A DNA stretch of 5,990 nt from Candidatus Desulfofervidaceae bacterium (GCA_021160485.1 JAGHCL010000197.1:1-5990); one strand, 5' to 3'; positions 1 through 5,893 are shown, counted from the stretch's first letter. Notes: generated by a model not told the origin, from the letters alone. Translations and numbers: made by a program.

Positions 1-17
1 CCTAATAAGGTGGAAAA

Positions 18-473
18 ATGTATCCAAAGAAGATGTCTAAAAGAGTACTCCTCAACCGAGTGGCCTGGATAAATAAAGCATTGGAAGATATCCAATCTTT
101 ACCTTTAGAAAACTATATTGTTTTTTCAGAAAATAAACGCACACTTCGTGCAGCAGAGACTTACTTACGGAGAGCACTCGAAGGGCTACTTGACCTGGGT
201 CAATATATTTTGACCAATGGGTTTGGGGTCAACGTAGCTGAGTATGAAGAGGTAGCTCAAAAGCTGGATGAAAACAACGTGTTGACAAAAGAAGAAGTAG
301 CCTTACTTAAAGCCGTAGCCAAGCAATGCCGCCGCCTTGTCCATGCTCGTCACGAGGTAAGTGATGAAGAATTGTATAAGATGTGCAAAGAAGGCTTAAA
401 TGGTTTTATCTGTTTAAAAGAAGCCTACTCCGTCTGGATTCATGCTTATCTAAGAAAAATAGAACAAGGTTGA
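18..473 (+). CDS. HepT/DUF86-like HEPN-family small protein, degenerate active motif
   Basis: A 151-residue, mostly helical protein of the DUF86/HepT (HEPN) type. Seen: a helical core at residues 40-65 (RTLRAAETYLRRALEGLLDL), a GFGVNVAEYEEVAQKLDE segment at 68-85, and the family's C-terminal motif region at 103-120 (QCRRLVHARHEVSDEELY). Known: HepT proteins are ribonuclease toxins or AMPylation targets paired with an MntA-type minimal nucleotidyltransferase antitoxin, and their active motif is Arg-x4-His-x-Tyr. Here the aligned positions read Cys104-x4-His109-x-Arg111, so His is kept but the Arg and Tyr are replaced; it may be inactive or a YutE-like divergent member. The ATG at 18 is chosen because AAGGTGG at 7-13 lies just upstream; a second in-frame ATG (residue 6) is possible. 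The usual partner gene would lie upstream, outside the window. It ends with TGA, converging on the next gene. Confidence 0.72.
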   Translation: MYPKKMSKRVLLNRVAWINKALEDIQSLPLENYIVFSENKRTLRAAETYLRRALEGLLDLGQYILTNGFGVNVAEYEEVAQKLDENNVLTKEEVALLKAVAKQCRRLVHARHEVSDEELYKMCKEGLNGFICLKEAYSVWIHAYLRKIEQG

Positions 474-480
474 CCCATCA

Positions 481-1158
481 CTACATCAGTTCTTTAAAAT
501 ACTCAATCCGAAAAAAGTTGTTTTGGGGCAACTTGGAAGGCAATTTAGAACTGGGCCTACTCTTAAAAATGACATATTTAATCCCTGCTTCTTTAGCGGC
601 TAGAAGGGGGCCTTCGCTGTCGTCTATAAATAGGGTCCGTTGAGGATCAAATTCCAGTTTTTGTTGAAGTAGTGCCCAAAATTTTTTATCTTCTTTAGGG
701 AGTCCGACATCAAAGGCACAAATAACATGGTCAAAAAAAGAATCCAGTTGAGTTTGCCTTAATTTTAAATCCAATGATTTGTAATGAGCATTTGTCACCA
801 AAGCCGTTTTCTTTCCAATCTGATGTAAAAAATTCAAAAGATCTTCCACATACGGATGGATTTTTATTAAATGACTAATTTGTTCTTTAAGGGCAGGAAT
901 ATCTAAGTTTAATTTCTTTGACCAGAAATCTAAATCTGTCCAGTTTAATGTGCCTTCTTCGCGTCGATAAAACCGCATAAGTTCTTCTTTGGCATCTTGG
1001 ACTGTCAGTCCATATTTCTCAGCGTATTTCTGGGGTACCAATGTTTCCCAGAAATAGTCGTCAAAATATTTATCTAAGAGGGTGCCATCCATATCTAATA
1101 GCACCCAATCAATTTTGGCCCAAAACTCTTTAGGATTATCAAAGGTTACTTTCTTCAT
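481..1158 (-). CDS. yrfG: HAD-family hydrolase, YrfG-like GMP/IMP 5'-nucleotidase
   Basis: A 225-residue cytosolic haloacid-dehalogenase phosphatase. All four HAD motifs are visible: motif I DMDGT with nucleophile Asp22 and acid/base Asp24; motif II VTNAH with Thr122; motif III Lys155 in GLPKED; motif IV IDD with Asp179/Asp180. The cap region (about 35-100) carries YFWETLVP and TLNWTDLDFWS, which, recalled from memory, match E. coli YrfG closely along the whole length (YFW-LVP, TLNW-LD-WS, LLTNAH, YPKEDQ, RTLFIDDSE). YrfG dephosphorylates GMP and IMP in purine turnover; the same specificity here is inferred from this resemblance. The length is normal for the family. The start at 1158 gives the expected N-terminus; GGTGA at 1171-1175 is a weak, rather distant ribosome site. 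A near-consensus promoter lies directly upstream, so it need not depend on the oxidoreductase gene behind it. It ends 7 nt from the convergent upstream gene, leaving no room for a separate terminator. Confidence 0.88.
   Translation of the reverse strand: MKKVTFDNPKEFWAKIDWVLLDMDGTLLDKYFDDYFWETLVPQKYAEKYGLTVQDAKEELMRFYRREEGTLNWTDLDFWSKKLNLDIPALKEQISHLIKIHPYVEDLLNFLHQIGKKTALVTNAHYKSLDLKLRQTQLDSFFDHVICAFDVGLPKEDKKFWALLQQKLEFDPQRTLFIDDSEGPLLAAKEAGIKYVIFKSRPSSKLPSKLPQNNFFRIEYFKELM
527..550 (-). repeat. 12-bp imperfect tandem duplication inside the yrfG-like gene
   Basis: Two adjacent 12-bp units, GGCAACTTGGAA (527-538) and GGCAATTTAGAA (539-550), agree at 10 of 12 positions. In the gene's frame they encode the repeated tetrapeptide Ser-Lys-Leu-Pro (residues 204-211) near the C-terminus, beyond the last HAD motif. 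This looks like a slippage duplication in a variable surface segment. Confidence 0.6.
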
Positions 1159-1187
1159 GAGTTAAACACTTCACCAATTAATGCTTA

Positions 1188-1216
1188 GTTATAAAATAAA
1201 GCTGAACAAAGGTCAA
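1188..1216 (-). promoter_or_regulatory. sigma70-type promoter for the yrfG-like gene
   Basis: On the minus strand TTGACC (1211-1216, 5/6 match to the -35 consensus) and TATAAC (1188-1193, 5/6 match to the -10) are separated by exactly 17 bp. Transcription would start near 1181, giving a leader of about 20-25 nt that includes the weak GGTGA site before the ATG at 1158. It is the best-formed promoter in the window and makes the HAD gene an independent transcription unit. Confidence 0.65.
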
Positions 1217-1286
1217 ATTGAGAAAAGCCGACAAAACGGATAAACAGTTGAACAATTGTCTACCAACTTTTTTATCGTAATCTATT

Positions 1287-3077
1287 TCACTGTATACCCA
1301 GACACTTATCAACTTCAGCCCTGAGACGGTCAAGACTGAATCCAGTTACTGCACATCCGTCTTTAGGACAGGTAGCCTGACATGAGCCACAACCACGACA
1401 TTTAAATGTATCAACCTCGGCAATTTTTTTGATCTCTCCATTTTCTTCGTATTCTCTCAGTTTAATTGCATTCGTCACACAAACATCAACACAATAACCA
1501 CACCCATCGCATTTTTCTTCAATAATATACATTTTACACAAATCTTCGCGGAAACCGAGAGTAACACAAGCCCGACAATTTTCACAGCCACCACAGTGTA
1601 AACAACGCCCTGTTTCCAAAATAAGCTGATCCAAATCAAACCCTGCCTGTTCTAAAGCAAAGCTATGTAAACGCTCTTCCACTGGTAAACGGGGTGGCCT
1701 CTGGGCAGGCTTAAGCGGGATTTTTTCTTTCTGATAGGGTAAAGGAGTTAAGATATAATTTATCTGTGCCCTTCCCTCGCGCAAATCTTCTCCCTGTAAA
1801 TATCTTTTTATGGATTCAGCCGCTTCTTTACCTAACTTTATAGCTTCAGAAGCACGACCGATTCTAAATACATCTCCGGCCACAAAGACACCTTCTTGTG
1901 AGGTAGCTAAGGTAAGAGGAGCAACATTAAGTCTTCCATTTTCGTCAAGCAAATCCTTTAAATATTCTCTGTCTGGCAATTGGCCGATAGCAAATACCAC
2001 ATAATCTGCCATGAGAGAAATAGTATCATTGGGATCAAATTGCGGATTGAACATCTTTCTCCCATCTTTGATATCATAGACCGAGGTGCAAAGGGAAAAG
2101 GTCAAAAGCAGTTTCCCTTCTTTTTCTTCCACATTTTGGAGGCCCCGTGAATAATAAAATTTTACTCCTTCTTCCTTTCCACCTTCTTCATCTTCTATAT
2201 TTGCCAGAATGCCATCTTTAGATGACCTATCAGCTGATTCAAGACAGGCTAAGGCTACATCAGCACCAAACCGTCGTAAAGAACGAGCGGTGTCTATGGC
2301 TACGCCACTCCCCCCAATTACCACTACCCTTTTCTGAGCATATTTTTCTTTATCTAAAGTGCCTTCACTGATTTTTCTAAGGACATCAATGGCATTTTCT
2401 ACTCCATTATATCCCTGAGCAAATGGAGGCACAGGCCGAGGCAAATGAGTTCCAGTAGAGATCAAAATAGCATCGTAGCCGCTTTCTTTTAAAGCAGAAA
2501 GCGAAGGTTTGTTATTTAAATGAACATCAATGTTTAAAGGAGTAATAACTTGGTCTATAGCGAAATCAAGCACATCTTTAGGCAACCTGAAAGAGGGAAT
2601 AAGACGCAGGGCACCACCCAATCTGGATTTTTCTTCAAAGAGACTCACCCTATAACCCACTTGAGCAAGGAAAAAAGCAGCACTAAGGCCAGCAGGACCT
2701 CCTCCAACAATAGCAACTTTTTGCTCCTTAAGAGAAGCAGGTTTGATAGGTCTATATGGAGGCAATTTCCCTGTCTTTACCTTTTCCCGATACCAATCAA
2801 AAACAAATCTTTCTATAAATCGGATATGAATGCGCTCATCTACCTCAGCCCGATTACAGGAATTTTCACAAATTCCACACACATAACCGCATACCCCAAA
2901 AAGGGGATTAAGATGGAAAATTTCATCAAACACGGGAAGAAAAGCTTCTTCGTTTGCTAGGCCAGCTTTCACAAGCTGGCCTAAATAATGTAAAAGGACA
3001 TTATGACGCTGAATTGGCCTCATAAGAGGACAGGCATTACGACAAGGAGAAATTAACAACGAAGTTAGCTGATCCAT
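1287..3077 (-). CDS. GltD/NfnB-like FAD-dependent oxidoreductase with C-terminal polyferredoxin tail
   Basis: A 596-residue cytosolic flavo-iron-sulfur protein. Domain order: N-terminal Fer4_20-type region with Cys12-x3-Cys16-Pro and Cys63/67/70/74; first Rossmann fold (FAD) with GGGPAG at 125-130; second Rossmann fold (NAD(P)H) with GGSGVA at 255-260; FAD closing motif VFVAGDV at 397-403; then a tail with Cys492/495/498/501/504 spaced Cx2Cx2Cx2Cx2C, and two Cx2Cx2Cx3C clusters at 523-533 and 560-570. The core is that of glutamate synthase small subunit, NfnB and dihydropyrimidine dehydrogenase. The last cluster region (CRGCGSC, CP, then GFSLDRL) resembles the C-terminal ferredoxin domain of HdrA. 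It probably passes electrons between NAD(P)H, flavin and a ferredoxin-like partner; the reaction is not determinable here. No GltB or NfnA gene is adjacent. The ATG at 3077 is chosen over an upstream TTG because AAAGGAG precedes it by 6 nt. Partner and cofactor choice are unknown. Confidence 0.85.
   Translation of the reverse strand: MDQLTSLLISPCRNACPLMRPIQRHNVLLHYLGQLVKAGLANEEAFLPVFDEIFHLNPLFGVCGYVCGICENSCNRAEVDERIHIRFIERFVFDWYREKVKTGKLPPYRPIKPASLKEQKVAIVGGGPAGLSAAFFLAQVGYRVSLFEEKSRLGGALRLIPSFRLPKDVLDFAIDQVITPLNIDVHLNNKPSLSALKESGYDAILISTGTHLPRPVPPFAQGYNGVENAIDVLRKISEGTLDKEKYAQKRVVVIGGSGVAIDTARSLRRFGADVALACLESADRSSKDGILANIEDEEGGKEEGVKFYYSRGLQNVEEKEGKLLLTFSLCTSVYDIKDGRKMFNPQFDPNDTISLMADYVVFAIGQLPDREYLKDLLDENGRLNVAPLTLATSQEGVFVAGDVFRIGRASEAIKLGKEAAESIKRYLQGEDLREGRAQINYILTPLPYQKEKIPLKPAQRPPRLPVEERLHSFALEQAGFDLDQLILETGRCLHCGGCENCRACVTLGFREDLCKMYIIEEKCDGCGYCVDVCVTNAIKLREYEENGEIKKIAEVDTFKCRGCGSCQATCPKDGCAVTGFSLDRLRAEVDKCLGIQ
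2958..2983. repeat. perfect 11-bp inverted repeat (stem-loop) inside the oxidoreductase gene
   Basis: TAGGCCAGCTT (2958-2968), loop TCAC (2969-2972), AAGCTGGCCTA (2973-2983): a perfect 11-bp dyad with a 4-nt loop, the strongest hairpin I see in the window. It covers codons 32-40 (about LGQLVKAGL) near the 5' end of the minus-strand reading frame. It is not followed by a T-run on either strand, so it is not a standard intrinsic terminator. Confidence 0.9.
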
Positions 3078-3083
3078 ATAGAA

Positions 3084-3090
3084 CTCCTTT
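3084..3090 (-). promoter_or_regulatory. ribosome binding site that fixes the oxidoreductase start
   Basis: AAAGGAG on the minus strand, 6 nt before the ATG at 3077. The reading frame stays open 20 codons further upstream to a TTG at 3137, but that codon has no Shine-Dalgarno sequence, and the extension is AT-rich with no family similarity that I can see. Confidence 0.8.
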
Positions 3091-3136
3091 TGCTTTATTT
3101 GGGACTTGTTATTAGCAAAAAATTTATTCAAAAGCA

Positions 3137-3164
3137 AATATTAAAAGCCGTTCCTAAATGTCGA
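3137..3164 (-). promoter_or_regulatory. candidate promoter for the oxidoreductase gene, with an overlapping palindrome
   Basis: On the minus strand TCGACA (3159-3164, 5/6 to -35) is followed after 16 bp by AATATT (3137-3142, 4/6 to -10). The 8-bp palindrome GAGCGCTC (3163-3170) abuts and overlaps the -35 box and could be an operator half or chance. A competing pair (TTGCTT, 17 bp, TAATAA) lies slightly closer to the gene, so the exact promoter is uncertain. Confidence 0.35.
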
Positions 3165-3197
3165 GCGCTCTGTTTGACACTCCAGTCACTTCCTATC

Positions 3198-3293
3198 ATT
3201 CACCATTTATCTGTAAATTCCACCATCCACCACCCCTCAACCATAAATTAGAGGTCTTTGACTGCCATTCATCATTACTATTCACCATTCATT
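3198..3293. repeat. degenerate 7-bp repeat clusters (ATTCAYC / GRTGAAT)
   Basis: Heptamers ATTCACC and ATTTATC are adjacent at 3198-3211. At 3267-3293 units ATTCATC, ATTACTA, ATTCACC and ATTCATT run with a 6-7 bp period. The two clusters are separated by C-rich sequence containing CCACCATCCACCACC-like runs. On the other strand the unit reads GGTGAAT. Non-coding. Confidence 0.5.
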
Positions 3294-3333
3294 ACCCAAT
3301 TTATACCGATGGTCTATATCTAGGAGAGACATA

Positions 3334-3390
3334 ATGATAGTTTTGAAATCCACATGTTATCCAAAGAAATTCCTTCCAGCAAAGAATTAA
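3334..3390 (+). CDS. possible 18-codon leader ORF upstream of aroC
   Basis: ATG at 3334 is preceded by AGGAG (3322-3326) at 7-nt spacing, and the frame runs MIVLKSTCYPKKFLPAKN to TAA at 3388. The spacing is ideal for translation, but 18 codons can arise by chance and only one Tyr and one Phe are present, with no run of aromatic codons as in classical attenuators. The aroC promoter lies downstream of it, so it is not on that transcript. Treat as a candidate only. Confidence 0.2.
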   Translation: MIVLKSTCYPKKFLPAKN

Positions 3391-3461
3391 AATTCTAAAT
3401 TTACCTATTTTAGTCCTATCCATTCCCAAGATGGAGATTTATTTTTAAAACTCCCTCCACA

Positions 3462-3490
3462 TTGACACTTGTTTTCAAACCCATTACATT
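3462..3490 (+). promoter_or_regulatory. sigma70-type promoter for the aroC-tyrA operon
   Basis: A perfect -35 TTGACA (3462-3467), a 17-bp spacer and TACATT (3485-3490, 4/6 to -10). Transcription would begin near 3497, leaving a leader of only about 20 nt that is almost entirely the ribosome binding site. There is no room for an attenuator in this transcript, so any regulation would be at the promoter. Confidence 0.6.
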
Positions 3491-3502
3491 TAAGCCATTC
3501 GC

Positions 3503-3510
3503 AAAGGAGG
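3503..3510 (+). promoter_or_regulatory. strong aroC ribosome binding site
   Basis: AAAGGAGG, a full match to the anti-Shine-Dalgarno core, 7 nt before the ATG at 3518. It fixes the aroC start and implies efficient translation of the first gene of the operon. Confidence 0.85.
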
Positions 3511-3517
3511 TTTTATT

Positions 3518-4567
3518 ATGCCAGGTAATTCTTTTGGTCAGGCCTTTCGCGTTACCACCTTTGGCGAATCGCATGGGGTAGCGTTAGGTGTTATTATTGA
3601 TGGCTGTCCTCCAAGATTGCCTTTAACTACAGAAGATATTCAAAGGGAGCTAGATAAAAGACGGCCAGGACGAAAGTTGACCACGCCCCGTAAAGAACCG
3701 GATAAAGTAGAAATTCTTTCTGGTGTTTTTGAAGCTCAGACCACAGGTACGCCCATTGCCATGGTAATTTATAATCGTGATGTGGATAGCAGTAAATATG
3801 AAGCTATAAAAGATGTCTTCCGCCCTGGTCATGGAGATTTTACCTACTGGCATAAATACGGCATTAGGGACTGGCGGGGCGGTGGACGTTCTTCAGGCAG
3901 GGAGACCGTAGCCAGAGTAGCAGCCGGGGCAGTAGCCCAAAAGGTGCTGGATACAGTAGGTATAAAGGTTTATGCCTATACTGTTGCTCTGGGTGGAATA
4001 TACGCCAGGGAGTGCGACTTAGGCTTTATTGAACAGAACTCTCTTTTTTGCTGTGATAAAGAAGCTTATGAGAAGATGGCAGAGCGGATTTTAGAGGTAA
4101 GAAAACAGGGCGATTCAGTAGGAGGGATTGTAGAAGTAAGGGTTAAAAACTGCCCACCGGGTTTGGGAGAGCCGGTATTTGATAAATTAGATGCCGAGCT
4201 GGCGAAGGCGTTAATGTCTATCGGAGCTGTCAAAGGCGTAGAAATCGGCGCTGGCTTCAAAGTTGCTGATATGCTTGGTTCTGAATGCAACGATGAAATC
4301 GCACCAGGGGGTTTTGTAACGAATAACGCCGGTGGCATTTTAGCCGGTATTTCCAATGGAGATGAAATCATTGTCCGCGCCGCTATAAAGCCTATTCCCT
4401 CCATTGAGAAAGAACAACGCACCATTACCAAAGATGGCACATCAACTACTATTTCTGTCAAAGGCAGGCACGACATCGCAGCTATCCCCAGGATTGTGCC
4501 TGTATGTGCCGCTATGGTAAGATTGGTGCTTGCTGACCATCTCTTACGTCAAAGGATGATTGGATGA
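3518..4567 (+). CDS. aroC: chorismate synthase
   Basis: A 349-residue cytosolic enzyme for the last shikimate-pathway step: anti-1,4-elimination of phosphate from 5-enolpyruvylshikimate-3-phosphate to chorismate, needing reduced FMN. Family signatures are all present: GNSFGQ at 3-8, GESHG with His19 at 16-20, the RRPGR segment (48-52), RPGHGD with His105 (102-107), the [20 protein letters not shown] block (119-138) and GRHDI near 316-320 followed by RIVPVCAAM. The two active-site histidines correspond to His17 and His106 described for Neurospora chorismate synthase. Length is normal for the bacterial monofunctional enzyme and there is no fused flavin reductase domain. It opens an operon with its own promoter and an ideal ribosome site. 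Its TGA overlaps the next start as ATGA, so tyrA is translationally coupled. Confidence 0.98.
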   Translation: MPGNSFGQAFRVTTFGESHGVALGVIIDGCPPRLPLTTEDIQRELDKRRPGRKLTTPRKEPDKVEILSGVFEAQTTGTPIAMVIYNRDVDSSKYEAIKDVFRPGHGDFTYWHKYGIRDWRGGGRSSGRETVARVAAGAVAQKVLDTVGIKVYAYTVALGGIYARECDLGFIEQNSLFCCDKEAYEKMAERILEVRKQGDSVGGIVEVRVKNCPPGLGEPVFDKLDAELAKALMSIGAVKGVEIGAGFKVADMLGSECNDEIAPGGFVTNNAGGILAGISNGDEIIVRAAIKPIPSIEKEQRTITKDGTSTTISVKGRHDIAAIPRIVPVCAAMVRLVLADHLLRQRMIG

Positions 4568-5340
4568 AAAAACCAGAGACAATCGGGATAGTTGGTGGCA
4601 CAGGTCGCATGGGCCAGTGGTTTAAAGCCTTTTTTGAAAAAAAGGGCTATAATGTGCTTATCTCTAGCCGACGAACATCCCTTACTGCACAGGATTTGGC
4701 CAGACAAGCTGATGTCGTGATAGTTTCTGTCCCTATCAGTGTCACGATAGACACTATAAAGGAAATTGGCCCTTATGTCCGTAAAGAAGCCCTGCTTATG
4801 GACTTTACTTCTTTAAAGCAGAAACCCGTTGAAGCGATGCTTGAATATAGCAAAGCTGAAGTAATTGGTGCCCATCCCTTATTTGGACCTGGAGTAAATG
4901 GATTAAAAGGGCAAGTGATTGTCCTTTGTCCCGCTAGAGGTGAAGAGTGGTTACCCTGGGTAAAAGATATTTTTGCTGAAGCGCATCTTGAGATGACCAC
5001 CCCAGAAGAACATGATACCATCATGGCTATTGTTCAAGCCTTAACGCACTTTCTTTTCATTACCTTTGGCGCAACTGCAGCAGACCTATCTCTTTTACCA
5101 GAAACATTACTGCGTTATTCTACCCCTAATTTTCGTGCCCTTTGGGAACGCATAACTAATCTGACCACGCAAAATCCAGAAATTTATGCCTCTATCCAAT
5201 TTGATAACCCCTTTTACCAAGAAAAAGTCTTACCTATGTTTCTGAAACACCTGGAAAACTTAAAACAGATTATTTTAAATCGGGATGCAGAAGCCTTTAT
5301 GGAAATGTTTAAAAAGATAGAAAGCTGTTGTAAGATTTGA
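4564..5340 (+). CDS. tyrA: prephenate (or arogenate) dehydrogenase, single-domain TyrA
   Basis: A 258-residue cytosolic dehydrogenase that oxidatively decarboxylates prephenate to 4-hydroxyphenylpyruvate (or arogenate to tyrosine). Seen: Rossmann loop GGTGRMG at 11-17; SRR at 35-37 after the second strand, where an acidic residue is usual in NAD-dependent enzymes, suggesting NADP preference; catalytic HPLFGP with His104; QALTHF with His162; and STPNFR ending at Arg191, then NPEIYASIQ. Order and motifs match the E. coli TyrA dehydrogenase domain (HPMFGP, QALRHF, SSPIYR, DPQLYADI) as recalled. There is no N-terminal chorismate mutase and no C-terminal ACT domain, so this gives no sign of classical tyrosine feedback. 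The Arg equivalent to E. coli Arg294, which binds prephenate, appears to be Asn199; Arg196 is nearby. Start at 4564 is fixed by the ATGA overlap with aroC. Prephenate versus arogenate cannot be decided. Confidence 0.9.
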   Translation: MKKPETIGIVGGTGRMGQWFKAFFEKKGYNVLISSRRTSLTAQDLARQADVVIVSVPISVTIDTIKEIGPYVRKEALLMDFTSLKQKPVEAMLEYSKAEVIGAHPLFGPGVNGLKGQVIVLCPARGEEWLPWVKDIFAEAHLEMTTPEEHDTIMAIVQALTHFLFITFGATAADLSLLPETLLRYSTPNFRALWERITNLTTQNPEIYASIQFDNPFYQEKVLPMFLKHLENLKQIILNRDAEAFMEMFKKIESCCKI

Positions 5341-5406
5341 TTTCTACCCCCGCTCTCTCACCAAGAGGAAAAAGATGAGGAAAAATAGTACTATCGTCCG
5401 CTTATA

Positions 5407-5688
5407 TTATTTGTTAGGCGTTTTTTCTACCAATCGTCCTGAAATATACTTATGAAGAATACTGGTTATAAGCGTTTGATAAGAAATTCCCTCCTCTAAT
5501 GCCCTTTTTTGAAGAGCCACTAAATCCTTCTGAGAAATACGAATGTTTATCCGTCTATCTTTTCTAAAAGTTGCCTTCGCATACTCCTTATACCGCTTAA
5601 TTTCTTGCTCTAAATTCGCAATACTTTTTCATTCTCCTCTTTCAAAAGAGACAATTATTTCTTTTTCTTCTTTATCTAATTTAACCAT
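5407..5688 (-). pseudogene. CopG/BrnA-type antitoxin with an in-frame nonsense codon
   Basis: A 94-codon frame interrupted at codon 20 by TGA (5629-5631). Before it: MVKLDKEEKEIIVSFERGE. After it, KSIANLEQEIKRYKEYAKAT and then a ribbon-helix-helix-like part, RINIRISQKDLVALQKRALE followed by EGISYQTLITSILHKYISG. This is the layout of the CopG_antitoxin (BrnA-like) family, DNA-binding autoregulating antitoxins that neutralise a toxin encoded just upstream. That family usually has GEW-S at the break, so TGG to TGA (Trp to stop) is the simplest explanation. Start ATG 5688 has AAGGAG 8 nt upstream (5697-5702), so initiation signals are intact. No good in-frame restart follows the stop: the ATG overlapping the TGA is in another frame and ends after 11 codons. 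TGA is a normal stop in four neighbouring genes, so reassignment is unlikely. It ends 66 nt from the convergent tyrA. Confidence 0.75.
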
Positions 5689-5690
5689 TT

Positions 5691-5893
5691 TTATTGCTCC
5701 TTAAATGCTTTTTTGTAGTTTTCAAACTGGGAATAATGGTTTTCAAAATTCAAGGCTAGGCCCCTTTCGGCTTCTCCTAATTTGACGTGACCTCCAAGAT
5801 GTTGACTTCAAACACCTTTAGACTTGCATTTTAAAACTTCAGGGAGAGTAGGTTTGATTTCTCGTTTATATTCTTCAAGCTTTTTGTATATAC
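5691..5893 (-). pseudogene. unrecognised ORF remnant upstream of the antitoxin
   Basis: A 66-codon frame that reads on the minus strand from about 5891 to TAA at 5691-5693, with one internal TGA at 5808-5810. Visible segments are YKKLEEYKREIKPTLPEVLK before the stop and GGHVKLGEAERGLALNFENH plus YSQFENYKKAFKEQ after it. It ends 2 nt before the antitoxin ATG and contains that gene's ribosome site, the arrangement expected of a co-translated operon, which argues it is a former gene and not noise. It has no start codon of its own here; its 5' end coincides with the possible insertion-sequence boundary near 5894. It does not look like BrnT, RelE or HicA toxins, and I do not recognise the family. 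A +1/-1 frameshift near 5800 is an alternative to a simple nonsense mutation. Confidence 0.4.

Larger units (their letters stand above)
3078..3517. other. 440-nt divergent intergenic region
   Basis: The spacer between the minus-strand oxidoreductase and plus-strand aroC. From left to right it holds the oxidoreductase ribosome site and candidate promoter, a C/T-rich stretch with degenerate heptamer repeats (3198-3293), an 18-codon ORF with its own Shine-Dalgarno (3334-3390) whose 3' end overlaps an AT-rich dyad AGAATT-AA-AATTCT (3383-3396), and the aroC promoter and ribosome site. I see no tRNA, recognisable riboswitch or intrinsic terminator in it. Confidence 0.7.

Noticed and set aside
383..643. 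An 86-codon plus-strand frame spanning the junction of the HepT-like and yrfG-like genes.
   Set aside because: It overlaps both supported genes in other frames, and its sequence is unlike any protein I recognise.
1217..1280. A possible terminator after the oxidoreductase (GACAA...TTGTC around 1229-1260).
   Set aside because: The stem is only 5 bp with a loop of about 20 nt and no T-run; it does not qualify as an intrinsic terminator.
2550..2960. A 136-codon open frame antisense to the oxidoreductase.
   Set aside because: It lies wholly inside a strongly supported gene, has low-complexity Ser/Lys/Asn-rich composition and no family resemblance: a shadow frame.
3078..3137. A 20-codon N-terminal extension of the oxidoreductase starting at TTG 3137.
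   Set aside because: There is no ribosome site before the TTG, whereas the ATG at 3077 has AAAGGAG at 6 nt; the extension also overlaps the candidate promoter.
3174..3199. A plus-strand promoter from TTGACA at 3174-3179.
   Set aside because: No -10-like hexamer lies at 16-18 bp; TATCAT is only 14 bp away, and a better placed promoter sits directly before aroC.
3078..3517. CRISPR-like array suggested by short repeats in the intergenic region.
   Set aside because: The units are degenerate 7-mers without uniform repeats or spacers of CRISPR size, and no cas gene is present.
4066..4476. A 136-codon open frame antisense to aroC (also 3650-3853 and, against tyrA, 4773-5024).
   Set aside because: These are antisense shadows of well-identified enzymes with no recognisable domain.
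5341..5406. A terminator between tyrA and the convergent antitoxin (CTC...GAG around 5353-5370).
   Set aside because: Only a 3-4 bp stem with an A-rich rather than T-rich tail on the plus strand; not supported.
5629..5810. Reading TGA as Trp, since both decayed minus-strand frames carry an in-frame TGA (5629-5631 and 5808-5810).
   Set aside because: The HepT-like gene, the oxidoreductase, aroC (in an ATGA overlap) and tyrA all end with TGA at the expected family length, and no intact gene here has an internal TGA.
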